Positions 1 to 7,450 of a DNA stretch of 55,296 nucleotides are shown in pieces. Source of the DNA: Curtobacterium flaccumfaciens UCD-AKU (GTDB lineage: Bacteria > Actinomycetota > Actinomycetes > Actinomycetales > Microbacteriaceae); NCBI RefSeq assembly GCF_000349565.1, contig NZ_KB714611.1, forward strand, positions 11,564 through 66,859, written 5' to 3'. Below the pieces are notes generated by a model. The model saw only the letters and a program-made list of their open reading frames with translations. It ran no database searches and was not told the DNA's origin. Position 1 is the first letter of the stretch. Every line of letters begins with the position of its first letter. The position numbers and the translations under genes were made by a program.

Positions 1-18
1 CGGGCCTCCCGTCCGTCA
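1..18. repeat. Truncated arm of the dispersed hairpin repeat
   Basis: The first bases of the window match the right arm (GGGCCTCCCGTCC) of the hairpin repeat seen complete at 4984-5025 and 37145-37188. The other arm lies outside the window. It sits 20 bp downstream of the phoH2 stop codon, so it probably acts as part of that gene's terminator. Confidence 0.6.
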
Positions 19-37
19 CGTGGCGGCTCGACGCGCG

Positions 38-1393
38 CTACACCAGATCGGGCGAGTCCAGCAGGTCCGTGACCAGAGCGGCGATCGCGGAGCGCTCGGA
101 ACGCGTCAGCGTCACGTGCGCGAAGAGCGGGTGCCCCTTGAGCCGCTCGATGACCGACGCGATCCCGTCGTGCCGGCCGACCCGCAGGTTGTCGCGTTGC
201 GCGACGTCGTGGGTGAGCACCACCCGCGAGTTCTGGCCGATGCGCGAGAGCATGGTGAGGAGCACGTTCCGTTCGAGCGACTGGGCCTCGTCGACGATCA
301 CGAAGGCGTCGTGCAGGGAGCGGCCACGGATGTGCGTCAGGGGCAGCACCTCGATCAGGCCGCGCTCGATCACCTCGTCGAGCACGTTGTCCGAGACCAC
401 CGAACCGAGGGTGTCGTAGACGGCCTGCGCCCACGGGTTCATCTTCTCGCCGGCGTCACCCGGCAGGAAGCCGAGGTCCTGCCCGCCCACGGCGTACAGC
501 GGCCGGAAGACCATGATCTTCTTGTGCTGTTGGCGTTCGAGCACCGCTTCGAGTCCGGCGCACAGGGCGAGCGCCGACTTGCCGGTGCCGGCGCTGCCGC
601 CGAGCGAGACGATGCCGATCTCGGAGTCGAGCAGCGCGTCGATCGCGAGCCGCTGCTCGGCCGAGCGACCGCGGAGCCCGAAGACCTCGCGGTCGCCGCG
701 CACCAGGGCGACTGCTCCGGCGACGTGCACGCGGCCGAGCGCCGATCCACGCTCGGAGTGGATGACGACCCCGGTGTTCACGGGGACGACGTCGAGCTTC
801 GCGGAGCGGATCTCCTCTTTCTCGTACAGGTCGGACATCTGCTCGCCGGACACCTGCAGGTCGGCGATGCCGGTGTAGCCAGAGTCGACCGCGAGTTCGG
901 CGCGGTACTCCTCGGCCGCCATGCCGATCGACGACGCCTTGACCCGGAGCGGCAGGTCCTTCGACACGACGACGACGTCGAGCCCGTCGTTCTTCAGGTT
1001 CGACGCGACGGCGAGGATGCGGGAGTCGTTGTCGCCGAGCTGCAGGCCCGACGGCAGGACGGACTGGTTGGAGTGGTTCAGTTCGACGCGGAACGAGCCG
1101 CCGTCACCGATCGCGATCGGGAAGTCGAGCCGCTCGTGTTCGATGCGCAGTTCGTCGAGCAGCCGGAGGGCCTGCCGGGCGAAGTACCCGATCTCCGGGT
1201 CGTTGCGCTTCGCTTCGAGTTCGCTGACGACCACCACGGGCAGGACCACGGCGTGCTCGGCGAAGCGGAACAAGGCCCGCGGATCGCTGAGGAGCACCGA
1301 TGTGTCGAGCACGTACGTGCGCTGGGCGACCGATGTGGACGAGTCCGCGGTGTGCTGTTCCTGTGTTCCGCGAGAGACGTTCTGAGAGGTCAC
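38..1393 (-). CDS. phoH2: PhoH2-type PIN-PhoH fusion (RNase/RNA helicase ATPase)
   Basis: A 451-residue two-domain protein. The N-terminal PIN nuclease domain (about residues 26-150) shows the acidic metal-binding set: D30 in [10 protein letters not shown]58 in VVSELEAKR and D121/D123 in GDNDSRI. The C-terminal PhoH ATPase domain (about 240-440) has Walker A GSAGTGKS at 266-273 and Walker B FVIVDEAQ at 364-371. Mycobacterial PhoH2 proteins of this architecture are known to unwind and cleave RNA. GTG 1393 is chosen because a GGAG lies 5 nt upstream; the frame stays open much further through repeats but without family similarity. In mycobacteria a small antitoxin (PhoAT) precedes phoH2; no convincing equivalent is visible here, where tandem repeats occupy the upstream gap. 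Confidence 0.93.
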   Translation of the reverse strand: MTSQNVSRGTQEQHTADSSTSVAQRTYVLDTSVLLSDPRALFRFAEHAVVLPVVVVSELEAKRNDPEIGYFARQALRLLDELRIEHERLDFPIAIGDGGSFRVELNHSNQSVLPSGLQLGDNDSRILAVASNLKNDGLDVVVVSKDLPLRVKASSIGMAAEEYRAELAVDSGYTGIADLQVSGEQMSDLYEKEEIRSAKLDVVPVNTGVVIHSERGSALGRVHVAGAVALVRGDREVFGLRGRSAEQRLAIDALLDSEIGIVSLGGSAGTGKSALALCAGLEAVLERQQHKKIMVFRPLYAVGGQDLGFLPGDAGEKMNPWAQAVYDTLGSVVSDNVLDEVIERGLIEVLPLTHIRGRSLHDAFVIVDEAQSLERNVLLTMLSRIGQNSRVVLTHDVAQRDNLRVGRHDGIASVIERLKGHPLFAHVTLTRSERSAIAALVTDLLDSPDLV

Positions 1394-2062
1394 GACCACT
1401 CCATCCCCGGGCCGCGACGGGCCCGGTCCTGTCCTCGAACGCGGCCACGGAGCGGGTCCCGAAGCACCGACTGTGGCCGCTTCGATCGGGCGCGGTGCCC
1501 GATGGGGACAACGTACGTCCGGCCCCCGACACCCCGCCAGCGACACGCGGTTTCCGGAGTTACGGTCGCGTGAACAACGCGAGCGCAGCTCGTGACGCGG
1601 CTGGTCACGAGTTGTCTGTTGCGACCGCTCCAGCCGACAGGTGGTGACCACCCGGCGGACGTGAGCGGGGTGTCGTGACCGCGCGCAGGCAGCGGACGGG
1701 AGGCCCGTGGCGGCCTGACACCGCGCCTCCAGGCCGTCCGTTGGTCGCGACTCGTCACGCGCGCGACGTCGACTGGTCACGAACCGTCGGCCGCTGCGGC
1801 GCCAGCCGACGGTTCGTGACCACCCGGCGGACGTGAGCGTGGTGTCGTGACCGCGCGCAGGCAACGGACGGGAGGCCCGTGGCGGCCTGGCACCGCGCCT
1901 CCAGGCCGTCCGTTGGTCGCGACTCGTCACGCGCGCCGCGTCGACTGGTCGCGAACTGTCGGGCGCTGCGGCGCCAGCCGACGGTTCGTGACCACCCGGC
2001 GGACGTGAGCGGGGTGTCGTGCCCACCCGCGGGCCGCCGACCCGCAGCGCGGCGCCGCGCTG
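1394..2062. other. Intergenic gap filled with a tandem repeat array
   Basis: No gene with family similarity was found in this 669-bp gap between the aminotransferase and phoH2, both on the minus strand. From about 1590 to 2023 it is almost entirely a 172-bp-period tandem array (separate entry). The remaining bases 1394-1590 must hold the phoH2 promoter. Open frames run through both strands but are a side effect of high GC content. Confidence 0.75.
1590..2023. repeat. 172-bp tandem repeat array, about 2.4 copies, with internal hairpins
   Basis: The marker TGACCACCCGGCGGACGTGA starts at 1645, 1817 and 1989, an exact period of 172 bp. A degraded partial copy precedes 1645. Each full unit holds one copy of the dispersed GGACGGGAGGCCCGTGG hairpin (1693-1740 and 1865-1912) and one long inverted repeat. 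In the first unit that inverted repeat is perfect: 17-bp arms at 1775-1791 and 1805-1821 around a 13-nt loop. Copies differ by scattered substitutions. A related fragment lies near 20260-20290. Confidence 0.93.
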
Positions 2063-3172
2063 CTACTGCATGGTGGCGTACGAGACGCAGGCGTCGCGGA
2101 ACATGTCGAGGGCCTCGTCGGTGGTCGACGGGAACACCGACACGCGCGCGACCCCGAGCCGCGTGGTCGCGGTGACTCCGTGGTTGTGCATCGCCGCGGA
2201 CAGGGCGGTCACTCGCCCCTGCGTCGGCCGGAGCACCACGATGCCGGCGCGCTCTGCCGGGTCGCGGCTGGACTCGACCTCGAGCCCGAACTCGTCGGCG
2301 ATCGCGAAGACACGCTCGACGCGGTCGGCGACTCGCTCCTGCACGGCGGCGACACCGACGGCGGTGAGGCGCTCGAGCGACACCGCGAGACGGGCCTGCG
2401 CGACCGGGTCGATGCGGGACATCTGGAAGCCGGCGGCTGCCGGACGGACGGCGGGGACCTCGGTCGGCCAGCCGGACGTGCCGTGCGGACCGGACAGCGC
2501 CGGACGGATCCGGTTCAGGGCGCGGTCGCTGAAGGCCACGAACCCGGTGCCCCACCCGGCGTGCAGCCACTTCTGCCCGCCGGTGGCGACCACGTCGGCG
2601 ACCTCGTACGGGGCGTCGACGACACCGAAACCCTGGATGGCGTCGACGATGAGCAGGCGGTCGCCGATGACCTCGCGAATGGCGGCGAGGTCGGTCAGGT
2701 AGCCGGTGCGCCAGTCGACCAGCGACACCGCGACGGCGGTCACCTCGTCGGTCAGGCGCTCACGGATCAGCTCCGGCGTCACCCAGCCGGCACCCGACTC
2801 GATGACGACGGGCTGCACGCGGCCGCCGGTGGCCGACGCGGCGCTGGCCAGTGCGAGCGGCAGCGACGGGTACTCGTCGGCGGACACGAGCACACCCCCG
2901 GTCAGGCCGAAGGCGGTGTGCAGCAGGCCGGGGGTCGTGGCGGCCTGCGAGACGACCTGGTCCTCGCGGCGGCCGACCAGCCGCGCGGCGACGGCGCGGA
3001 CGCGGGCGTCCTGCTCGTCGAGGGTCTCCATCGCGCCGAATCGCATGTGGGCCTGGATCGTGCCGAGCACGCGCTGCTCCTCGAGCACGGCGGTCTGCAC
3101 GGGGCCGAACGCAGCGTGGTCGAGGTAACCGGGGTCTTCGGAGAAGCCGGCGGCGTACTCGTCGATGTTCAC
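2063..3172 (-). CDS. Class V aminotransferase (selenocysteine lyase/CsdA-like fold)
   Basis: A 369-residue PLP enzyme. The PLP Schiff-base lysine is K201 in the motif GGQKWLHAG, and D177 in LLIVDAIQG is the expected partner of the pyridine nitrogen. The middle resembles cysteine desulfurase-like and kynureninase-like proteins, but there is no cysteine loop near the C terminus, so a sulfur-transfer role is not supported and the substrate is unknown. GTG 3172 is chosen because the conserved start of the fold follows directly and AAAGG lies about 10 nt upstream. It stands alone, with a repeat-filled gap downstream and a 164-bp gap to the prenyltransferase upstream. Confidence 0.85.
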   Translation of the reverse strand: MNIDEYAAGFSEDPGYLDHAAFGPVQTAVLEEQRVLGTIQAHMRFGAMETLDEQDARVRAVAARLVGRREDQVVSQAATTPGLLHTAFGLTGGVLVSADEYPSLPLALASAASATGGRVQPVVIESGAGWVTPELIRERLTDEVTAVAVSLVDWRTGYLTDLAAIREVIGDRLLIVDAIQGFGVVDAPYEVADVVATGGQKWLHAGWGTGFVAFSDRALNRIRPALSGPHGTSGWPTEVPAVRPAAAGFQMSRIDPVAQARLAVSLERLTAVGVAAVQERVADRVERVFAIADEFGLEVESSRDPAERAGIVVLRPTQGRVTALSAAMHNHGVTATTRLGVARVSVFPSTTDEALDMFRDACVSYATMQ

Positions 3173-3336
3173 AGGTGGTGCACCTTTCACAGGGTTGAAC
3201 CCTGAGAGCCTACTGGGACGTGGCTCCGCCGACGAACCCGGTGCGGCAGGTGGCTGGTGGCTGGGCGACCAGCCGCGCCCGACCGCACTCAGCCGCGCTC
3301 GGCCGCCGAAGCGACGCTCAACGGACGAAGCGACGC

Positions 3337-4122
3337 TCAGCCGCCGAAGCGACGCGAGCGGAGCCCGAAGTCGCGGACCGCACGGAGGAAGTCGACCTCG
3401 CGCAGGTCCGGGTAGAACGCCTCGACGAAGTAGAACTCGCTGTGCGCGCTCTGCCACAGCATGAAGTCGGACAGCCGCTGCTCGCCCGAGGTCCGGATCA
3501 CCAGGTCGGGGTCCGGCTGGCCCTGCGTGTACAGGTGGTCGCCGATGAGCTCCGGCGTCAGCACCTCGGCCAGGGTGTCGATGGTGCCGCCACCCGCGCC
3601 GTGCGACTGCACGATGCTGCGCATGGCGTCCGCGATCTCGCGACGGCCCCCGTACCCGACGGCCAGGTTGACGTGCAGCCCCGTGCGTCCGGCGGTGCGC
3701 TGCTCGGCCCGTTCGAGCGCGGTCACCAGGTTGTCCGGCAGCCCCTCGTTCGAGCCGACGTGCTGCACGCGCCAGTCACGGTTGTCGGCCAGGACCCCGG
3801 CGAGGTCGGCGATGATCCCGACGAGTTCCTCGAGCTCTTCGCCGCCACGACCCGTCAGGTTGTCGGCGGACAGCAGGTAGAGCGTCACGACCTCGATGCC
3901 GAGGTCGTCGCACCAGGTCAGGAACTCCGGGATCTTCGCGGCGCCGGCGCGGTGGCCGTGTGCGGCGGACTCGAGCCCGAGCTGCTTCGCCCAGCGGCGG
4001 TTGCCGTCCACGATCATGGCGACGTGCTTGGGCTTCGCGGCCCCTTCGAGCTGGCGGCGGATCCGGCGCTGGTAGGCGCGGTAGAGGATCCCCCGCCCTG
4101 TCCATCCCGCCGTCCCGGTCAC
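3337..4122 (-). CDS. uppS: Cis-prenyltransferase (polyprenyl diphosphate synthase, UppS family)
   Basis: A 261-residue isoprenyl transferase that condenses isopentenyl diphosphate onto an allylic primer to make Z-prenyl carriers for cell-wall lipids. The catalytic aspartate is D39 in MIVDGNRRWA. GHRAG follows, and the C-terminal signature DLVIRTSGEQRLSDF is intact. Its neighbours match the Mycobacterium order Rv1080c-Rv1086, where Rv1086 is the short-chain Z,E-farnesyl diphosphate synthase, so product length could be short (inference). GTG 4122 is supported by a leaderless promoter: TACGCT at 4129-4134 ends 6 nt before it. The hemolysin III gene is divergent, with 97 bp between the start codons. 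Confidence 0.93.
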   Translation of the reverse strand: MTGTAGWTGRGILYRAYQRRIRRQLEGAAKPKHVAMIVDGNRRWAKQLGLESAAHGHRAGAAKIPEFLTWCDDLGIEVVTLYLLSADNLTGRGGEELEELVGIIADLAGVLADNRDWRVQHVGSNEGLPDNLVTALERAEQRTAGRTGLHVNLAVGYGGRREIADAMRSIVQSHGAGGGTIDTLAEVLTPELIGDHLYTQGQPDPDLVIRTSGEQRLSDFMLWQSAHSEFYFVEAFYPDLREVDFLRAVRDFGLRSRRFGG

Positions 4123-4128
4123 GCACCG

Positions 4129-4134
4129 AGCGTA
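4129..4134 (-). promoter_or_regulatory. Leaderless -10 box of the prenyltransferase
   Basis: TACGCT on the minus strand is followed by 6 nt and then the GTG start. This fits the actinobacterial TAnnnT rule, with transcription starting at the start codon. Confidence 0.55.
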
Positions 4135-4206
4135 GTGCACCACCTGGACGAGAGCCCTCGGGGTGCCCGCTCTGCGGACACGTGGCGGTCGTTCGGGATC
4201 AGGCCC

Positions 4207-4212
4207 TATGGT
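4207..4212 (+). promoter_or_regulatory. Leaderless -10 box of the hemolysin III gene
   Basis: TATGGT lies 7 nt before ATG 4220 with no ribosome-binding site between. This decides the start in favour of 4220 over the in-frame GTG 4163 and ATG 4208. Confidence 0.55.
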
Positions 4213-4219
4213 CGGGTCC

Positions 4220-4927
4220 ATGCAGGACGAGCACGAGACCGGCACCCTCCCCCACGTCCCGTTCACGGAAGAGGCGACGGCCCCCACGTCGGAGCCCCGT
4301 CCCGCCTGGCGCGGCTGGATCCACCTCGGCGCGTTCCCGTTCGCGATCGCGATGGGGGTCGTCCTGATCACCCTCGCCGACAGCACCGCGGCGAAGGTCG
4401 GCAGTGCCGTGTTCATGGCGACGTCGCTGGCGATGTTCGGCGTCTCGGCGACCTACCACCGGTTCCCGTGGGGACCGAAGGTGAAGGCCGTGCTGAAGCG
4501 CATCGACCACACGAACATCCTGCTGCTCATCGCCGGCACCTACACGCCGATCGCGATCTGCGCCCTGCCGCACACGCTGATGGTCGTCGTGCTGTGGGTG
4601 ATGTGGTCGGGCGCAGCGCTCGGCATCGCGTTCCGGGTGCTCTGGATCAACGCGCCCCGCTGGCTGTACGTGCCGATCTACCTGGTGCTCGGGTGTGCTG
4701 CCCTGGCGCTGCTACCGCAGTTCTTCGCGGCGAGCGTCCCGATGACCGTGCTCATCCTGTCCGGCGGCGTCGCGTACATCATCGGCGCGCTGGTCTACGG
4801 CTTCAAGCGGCCGAACCCGGTGCCGACGCAGTTCGGGTTCCACGAGGTGTTCCATGCCCTGACCGTCGTGGCGTTCGGTGCGCAGTGGGTCGGCGTGCTC
4901 ATCGTGGCGCTGGACCCGGTGCGCTGA
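4220..4927 (+). CDS. Hemolysin III / PAQR-family membrane protein
   Basis: A 235-residue, seven-helix membrane protein of the hemolysin III (YqfA/PAQR) family. It shows the family's metal-site segments: an early helix with SATYHRF, the loop IDHTNILLLIAGTYTPI, and a C-terminal FHEVFHALTV. PAQR proteins coordinate a metal through such histidines and are thought to be membrane hydrolases; the bacterial substrate is unknown. It is divergent from the prenyltransferase and convergent with the mca operon, with a hairpin repeat at 4984-5025 in between. The same pairing with a cis-prenyltransferase is known in mycobacteria. Confidence 0.9.
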   Translation: MQDEHETGTLPHVPFTEEATAPTSEPRPAWRGWIHLGAFPFAIAMGVVLITLADSTAAKVGSAVFMATSLAMFGVSATYHRFPWGPKVKAVLKRIDHTNILLLIAGTYTPIAICALPHTLMVVVLWVMWSGAALGIAFRVLWINAPRWLYVPIYLVLGCAALALLPQFFAASVPMTVLILSGGVAYIIGALVYGFKRPNPVPTQFGFHEVFHALTVVAFGAQWVGVLIVALDPVR

Positions 4928-4983
4928 CCGTCGCACGTTCCTGGTGCGCCCGCGCCCGGTTCCGGTCGGCGCGCGCACAAGGC

Positions 4984-5025
4984 GGACGGGAGGCCCGTGG
5001 CGATGCCGCCACGGGCCTCCAGTCC
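4984..5025. terminator. Hairpin repeat between convergent genes
   Basis: Arms 4984-5002 and 5007-5025 pair over 19 bp with one mismatch around a 4-nt loop. It is a full copy of the dispersed family, and CCGGTCGCGTC follows nearby. It lies between the stop of the hemolysin III gene and the stop of the small membrane protein gene, so it could terminate both. There is no U-run. Confidence 0.65.
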
Positions 5026-5038
5026 CTACCCGGTCGCG

Positions 5039-5344
5039 TCAGCCGCGCTCGGTGTCGTCGCCGACGTCGGCCCGGCCGTCCTCGGCCGCACGCCGCTCCG
5101 GCTCGTCCGTCGCGGTGCCGTCACCCGCGGTGCCGTTCGCCTCGGCCTCGAGCCGCTCCCGCACCTCGGCGCGGTAGCGGGTCCGGCGGATGCGCCGGGT
5201 CATGTCGACGACGAGCAGGATCGTCACGATGGCGACGAGCGCGATCGCGATGAACCCGACGACACCCGGGGTGACGTCGACGTCGGGGACGACCGAGGGG
5301 CTGGGACTGGGGGTGGCGGCGAGTGCCGCCGCGATGGTGCTCAC
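5039..5344 (-). CDS. Small membrane protein coupled to mca
   Basis: A 101-residue protein with a short Pro/Ser-rich N terminus, one transmembrane helix (about 28-48) and a charged, Glu/Arg/Asp-rich tail predicted to be cytoplasmic. Its GTG start overlaps the mca stop by 4 bp (GTGA), so translation is probably coupled. A small membrane protein also follows mca in mycobacteria (Rv1083), which suggests a conserved functional link, but the role is unknown. Confidence 0.82.
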   Translation of the reverse strand: MSTIAAALAATPSPSPSVVPDVDVTPGVVGFIAIALVAIVTILLVVDMTRRIRRTRYRAEVRERLEAEANGTAGDGTATDEPERRAAEDGRADVGDDTERG

Positions 5345-6231
5345 GAGGTCGGTTCCTTGTCGGCTGGGATCCCGGCGAACAGGTCGGTCTCCGGGAGCTC
5401 GGTCGGCACGCGTGCCTCCACGAGCTGGTAGTCCTCGGTCGGCCACACCGTCGCGAGGAGGTCGTTCGGCCAGTAGAAGAAGGCGCTGTCCGGGGCGACC
5501 TGGCTGGCATGCGCGCGGAGTGCGGCGTCGCGCTGGTCGAAGTACTCGTGCACGTCCACGTGGGTGGTGGCGAGGTCGGGCCGGTCGGCGAACCGCTCGA
5601 CCCACTCGCGCAGCTGCTCGACCGCGGGGCTGTCCGGGTCGCGCTCCTGCAGGGCTTCGAAGATCGTGCTGAAACGGCGCGGGTTCATCGTGCGCTCGTA
5701 GTAGAGCTTCGCGATCGACCAGGGTGCACCGGTGGTCGGGTACGCCGACGGGTCTGCGGCGGCGGACCACGCGGCCATCGACACCTCGTGCGTGCGGATG
5801 TGGTCGGGGTGCGGGTAGCCGCCGTTCTCGTCGTAGGTGACGAGCACGTGGGGGCGGAACCGGCGGATCACGCGGACCAGCGCCTCGGTGCTGTACTCGA
5901 GCGGGACCGTCGAGAACGTGCCCGGCCGCACCGTCTCGCCCTTCTCGGCGTCGGGCAACCCCGAGTCGTGGTACCCGAGCCACAGGTGGTCGATGCCGAG
6001 TGCCTGCTGCGCCGCGGCCATCTCGGTGCGGCGGTACCCGGCCATGTCGCGGTGCGCACGGCTCGTCGCCGGCTCGCCGAGCTGGTCGTTCAGGATGTCG
6101 CCGGCCTCGCCGCCGGTGCAGGACACGACGAGCACCTGGTGCCCGTCGGCCACGTACTTCGCGGCGGTCGCGGCACCCTTGCTCGACTCGTCGTCGGGGT
6201 GGGCGTGGACTGCCAGCAGGCGGTAGGGCAC
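5341..6231 (-). CDS. mca: Mycothiol S-conjugate amidase
   Basis: A 296-residue LmbE-like zinc hydrolase that cleaves mycothiol S-conjugates, releasing a mercapturic acid for export and glucosaminyl-inositol for recycling. Metal motifs are AHPDDE at residues 10-15 and HPDH at 141-144. Length and the downstream small membrane protein favour Mca over the deacetylase MshB. GTG 6231 is chosen because GAGG lies 8 nt upstream and the family begins with this VPYRLLAVHAHPDDE stretch. It is divergent from the DUF4307 gene. Confidence 0.93.
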   Translation of the reverse strand: MPYRLLAVHAHPDDESSKGAATAAKYVADGHQVLVVSCTGGEAGDILNDQLGEPATSRAHRDMAGYRRTEMAAAQQALGIDHLWLGYHDSGLPDAEKGETVRPGTFSTVPLEYSTEALVRVIRRFRPHVLVTYDENGGYPHPDHIRTHEVSMAAWSAAADPSAYPTTGAPWSIAKLYYERTMNPRRFSTIFEALQERDPDSPAVEQLREWVERFADRPDLATTHVDVHEYFDQRDAALRAHASQVAPDSAFFYWPNDLLATVWPTEDYQLVEARVPTELPETDLFAGIPADKEPTS

Positions 6232-6250
6232 GTGGGGTTCCTCACTGCGG

Positions 6251-6742
6251 GTGAGCGGCGTCGGACGCGGGCAGCGCACAGCATCGCGTGAACTACCCTG
6301 GGATCAGGATATCCACCCCGGGAGCCCCGAACTGTCCGAACAGCACCAGACCGCCACGCTCGACGAGCGCTACGGCCGCACCCCGGCCCGCAAGCGCCGC
6401 AGCCGCCTCTTCGCGATCGTCGCGGCCATCGCGGTCGTCGTGGTCTTCGGGGCGTGGGTGATCTGGGCGGGGCTCGACCAGTCCGATCGTGGCCTCGACC
6501 AGGACGTCATCGGGTACGAGGTCCTGTCCGAGCACAGCACCGTCGTCCACTCGCAGGTGTCCGTCGATCCGGGCGTCGAGGCGAAGTGCGCCGTCCAGGT
6601 GCTCGACAAGAGCTACTCGATCGTGGGCTGGAAGGAGATCACCGTGCCGGCGTCCGAACAGCGCAGTCGGAGCATCTCCACGCAGGTCACCACGACGACG
6701 CGGGGCGTGACCGGGTTGATCCACGACTGCTGGATTCCCTAG
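6251..6742 (+). CDS. DUF4307 single-pass membrane protein
   Basis: A DUF4307 protein: a positively charged stretch, one membrane helix (about residues 53-73 counted from 6251) and an extracytoplasmic domain of about 85 residues with two cysteines (in AKCAVQ and HDCWIP) that could form a disulfide. It lies between mca and greA as in mycobacteria (Rv1081c). The start is unclear. GTG 6251 is the only canonical in-frame start before the helix, but it leaves 19 bp to the divergent mca start. CTG 6332, with GGGAG 7 nt upstream, is an attractive alternative that gives 136 residues. Confidence 0.82.
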   Translation: MSGVGRGQRTASRELPWDQDIHPGSPELSEQHQTATLDERYGRTPARKRRSRLFAIVAAIAVVVVFGAWVIWAGLDQSDRGLDQDVIGYEVLSEHSTVVHSQVSVDPGVEAKCAVQVLDKSYSIVGWKEITVPASEQRSRSISTQVTTTTRGVTGLIHDCWIP

Positions 6743-6761
6743 ACTGTCCTGATTCGCCTCT

Positions 6762-6793
6762 CGAGACCGACCACTCGGCCGGTCTCGTTTTTT
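6762..6793 (+). terminator. Intrinsic terminator after the DUF4307 gene
   Basis: An 8-bp perfect stem (CGAGACCG at 6762-6769 with CGGTCTCG at 6780-6787), a 10-nt loop and six T at 6788-6793. It is the clearest classical rho-independent terminator in the window. It separates DUF4307 from greA on the same strand. Confidence 0.9.
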
Positions 6794-6813
6794 CATGGTC
6801 GAAGGGACAGAAC

Positions 6814-7302
6814 ATGAGCAACGACACGCAGGTCACCTGGCTGACCCAAGAGGCGCACGACCGTCTCAAGGCGGAGCTCGACGAGCTGAGCGGCGAGGGC
6901 CGTGCCGAGATCGCGCGCCGCATCGAGGCCGCTCGCGAAGAGGGCGACCTCAAGGAGAACGGCGGCTACCACGCCGCCAAGGACGAGCAGGGCAAGATCG
7001 AGGCCCGCATCCGCGTCCTCACCGAGCTCCTCAAGCACGCCACCGTCAGCGAAGCCGAGTTCGACGGCACCGTCGAGCCGGGCACCGTCGTCACGGCGGT
7101 CATCGCCGGCGACGAGTCCACCTTCCTGGTCGGCAGCCGCGAGATCGTGGCCGAGGGCTCGGACCTGACGGTCTACAGCCCGGTCAGCCCCGTCGGCGCG
7201 GCCATCGTCGGCCTCAAGGCCGGCGACAAGGCCACCTACACGGCGCCGAACGGCAAGGAGATCGCCGTCGAGGTCGTCAAGATCGAGCGCTACGAGCCGT
7301 AG
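6814..7302 (+). CDS. greA: Transcription elongation factor GreA
   Basis: A 162-residue GreA, the usual length. The N-terminal coiled coil (about 8-77) carries the catalytic tip AREEGDLKENGGYH, with D45 and E48 at the positions of the E. coli tip acids that stimulate RNA cleavage in backtracked polymerase. The C-terminal FKBP-like domain follows and ends in VEVVKIERY. ATG 6814 has AAGGG 8 nt upstream. It is convergent with ilvA; two hairpins fill the gap. Confidence 0.97.
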   Translation: MSNDTQVTWLTQEAHDRLKAELDELSGEGRAEIARRIEAAREEGDLKENGGYHAAKDEQGKIEARIRVLTELLKHATVSEAEFDGTVEPGTVVTAVIAGDESTFLVGSREIVAEGSDLTVYSPVSPVGAAIVGLKAGDKATYTAPNGKEIAVEVVKIERYEP

Positions 7303-7316
7303 ACCCGGCCCACTGC

Positions 7317-7358
7317 AGACAGGAGGCCCGTGGCGAGACCGCCATGGGCCTCCTGTCT
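7317..7358. terminator. Hairpin repeat downstream of greA
   Basis: Arms 7317-7335 and 7340-7358 pair over 19 bp with one mismatch and a 4-nt loop. The core GGAGGCCCGTGG places it in the dispersed hairpin family, and TCCGCTGGTCGCG follows. It begins 14 bp after the greA stop. Confidence 0.7.
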
Positions 7359-7397
7359 GTCCGCTGGTCGCGCCCAGGGCGCGGGGCGGACGCGGAA

Positions 7398-7433
7398 CGA
7401 CATGAACGCTGTCGCACGACAGCGTTCATGTCG
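7398..7433. terminator. Perfect 17-bp hairpin with CA loop, downstream of ilvA
   Basis: Arms 7398-7414 and 7417-7433 are perfectly complementary with only CA between them. It ends 17 bp from the ilvA stop (minus strand) and has no T-run, as in the U-less hairpin terminators reported for actinobacteria. An identical layout occurs at 17226-17261. Confidence 0.7.
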
Positions 7434-7450
7434 CGTCAGCCCGTCGCGGA

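Noticed and set aside
1590..2023. Tandem array as a CRISPR
   Set aside because: The period is 172 bp with the whole unit conserved, so there are no variable spacers between short repeats, and no cas genes are present.
2063..3172. Cysteine desulfurase (IscS/SufS) assignment
   Set aside because: No active-site cysteine loop and no iron-sulfur assembly genes nearby.
4163..4219. Longer hemolysin III start at GTG 4163
   Set aside because: The added residues are Arg/Gly-rich without family similarity and would cross the -10 box of the leaderless promoter at 4207.
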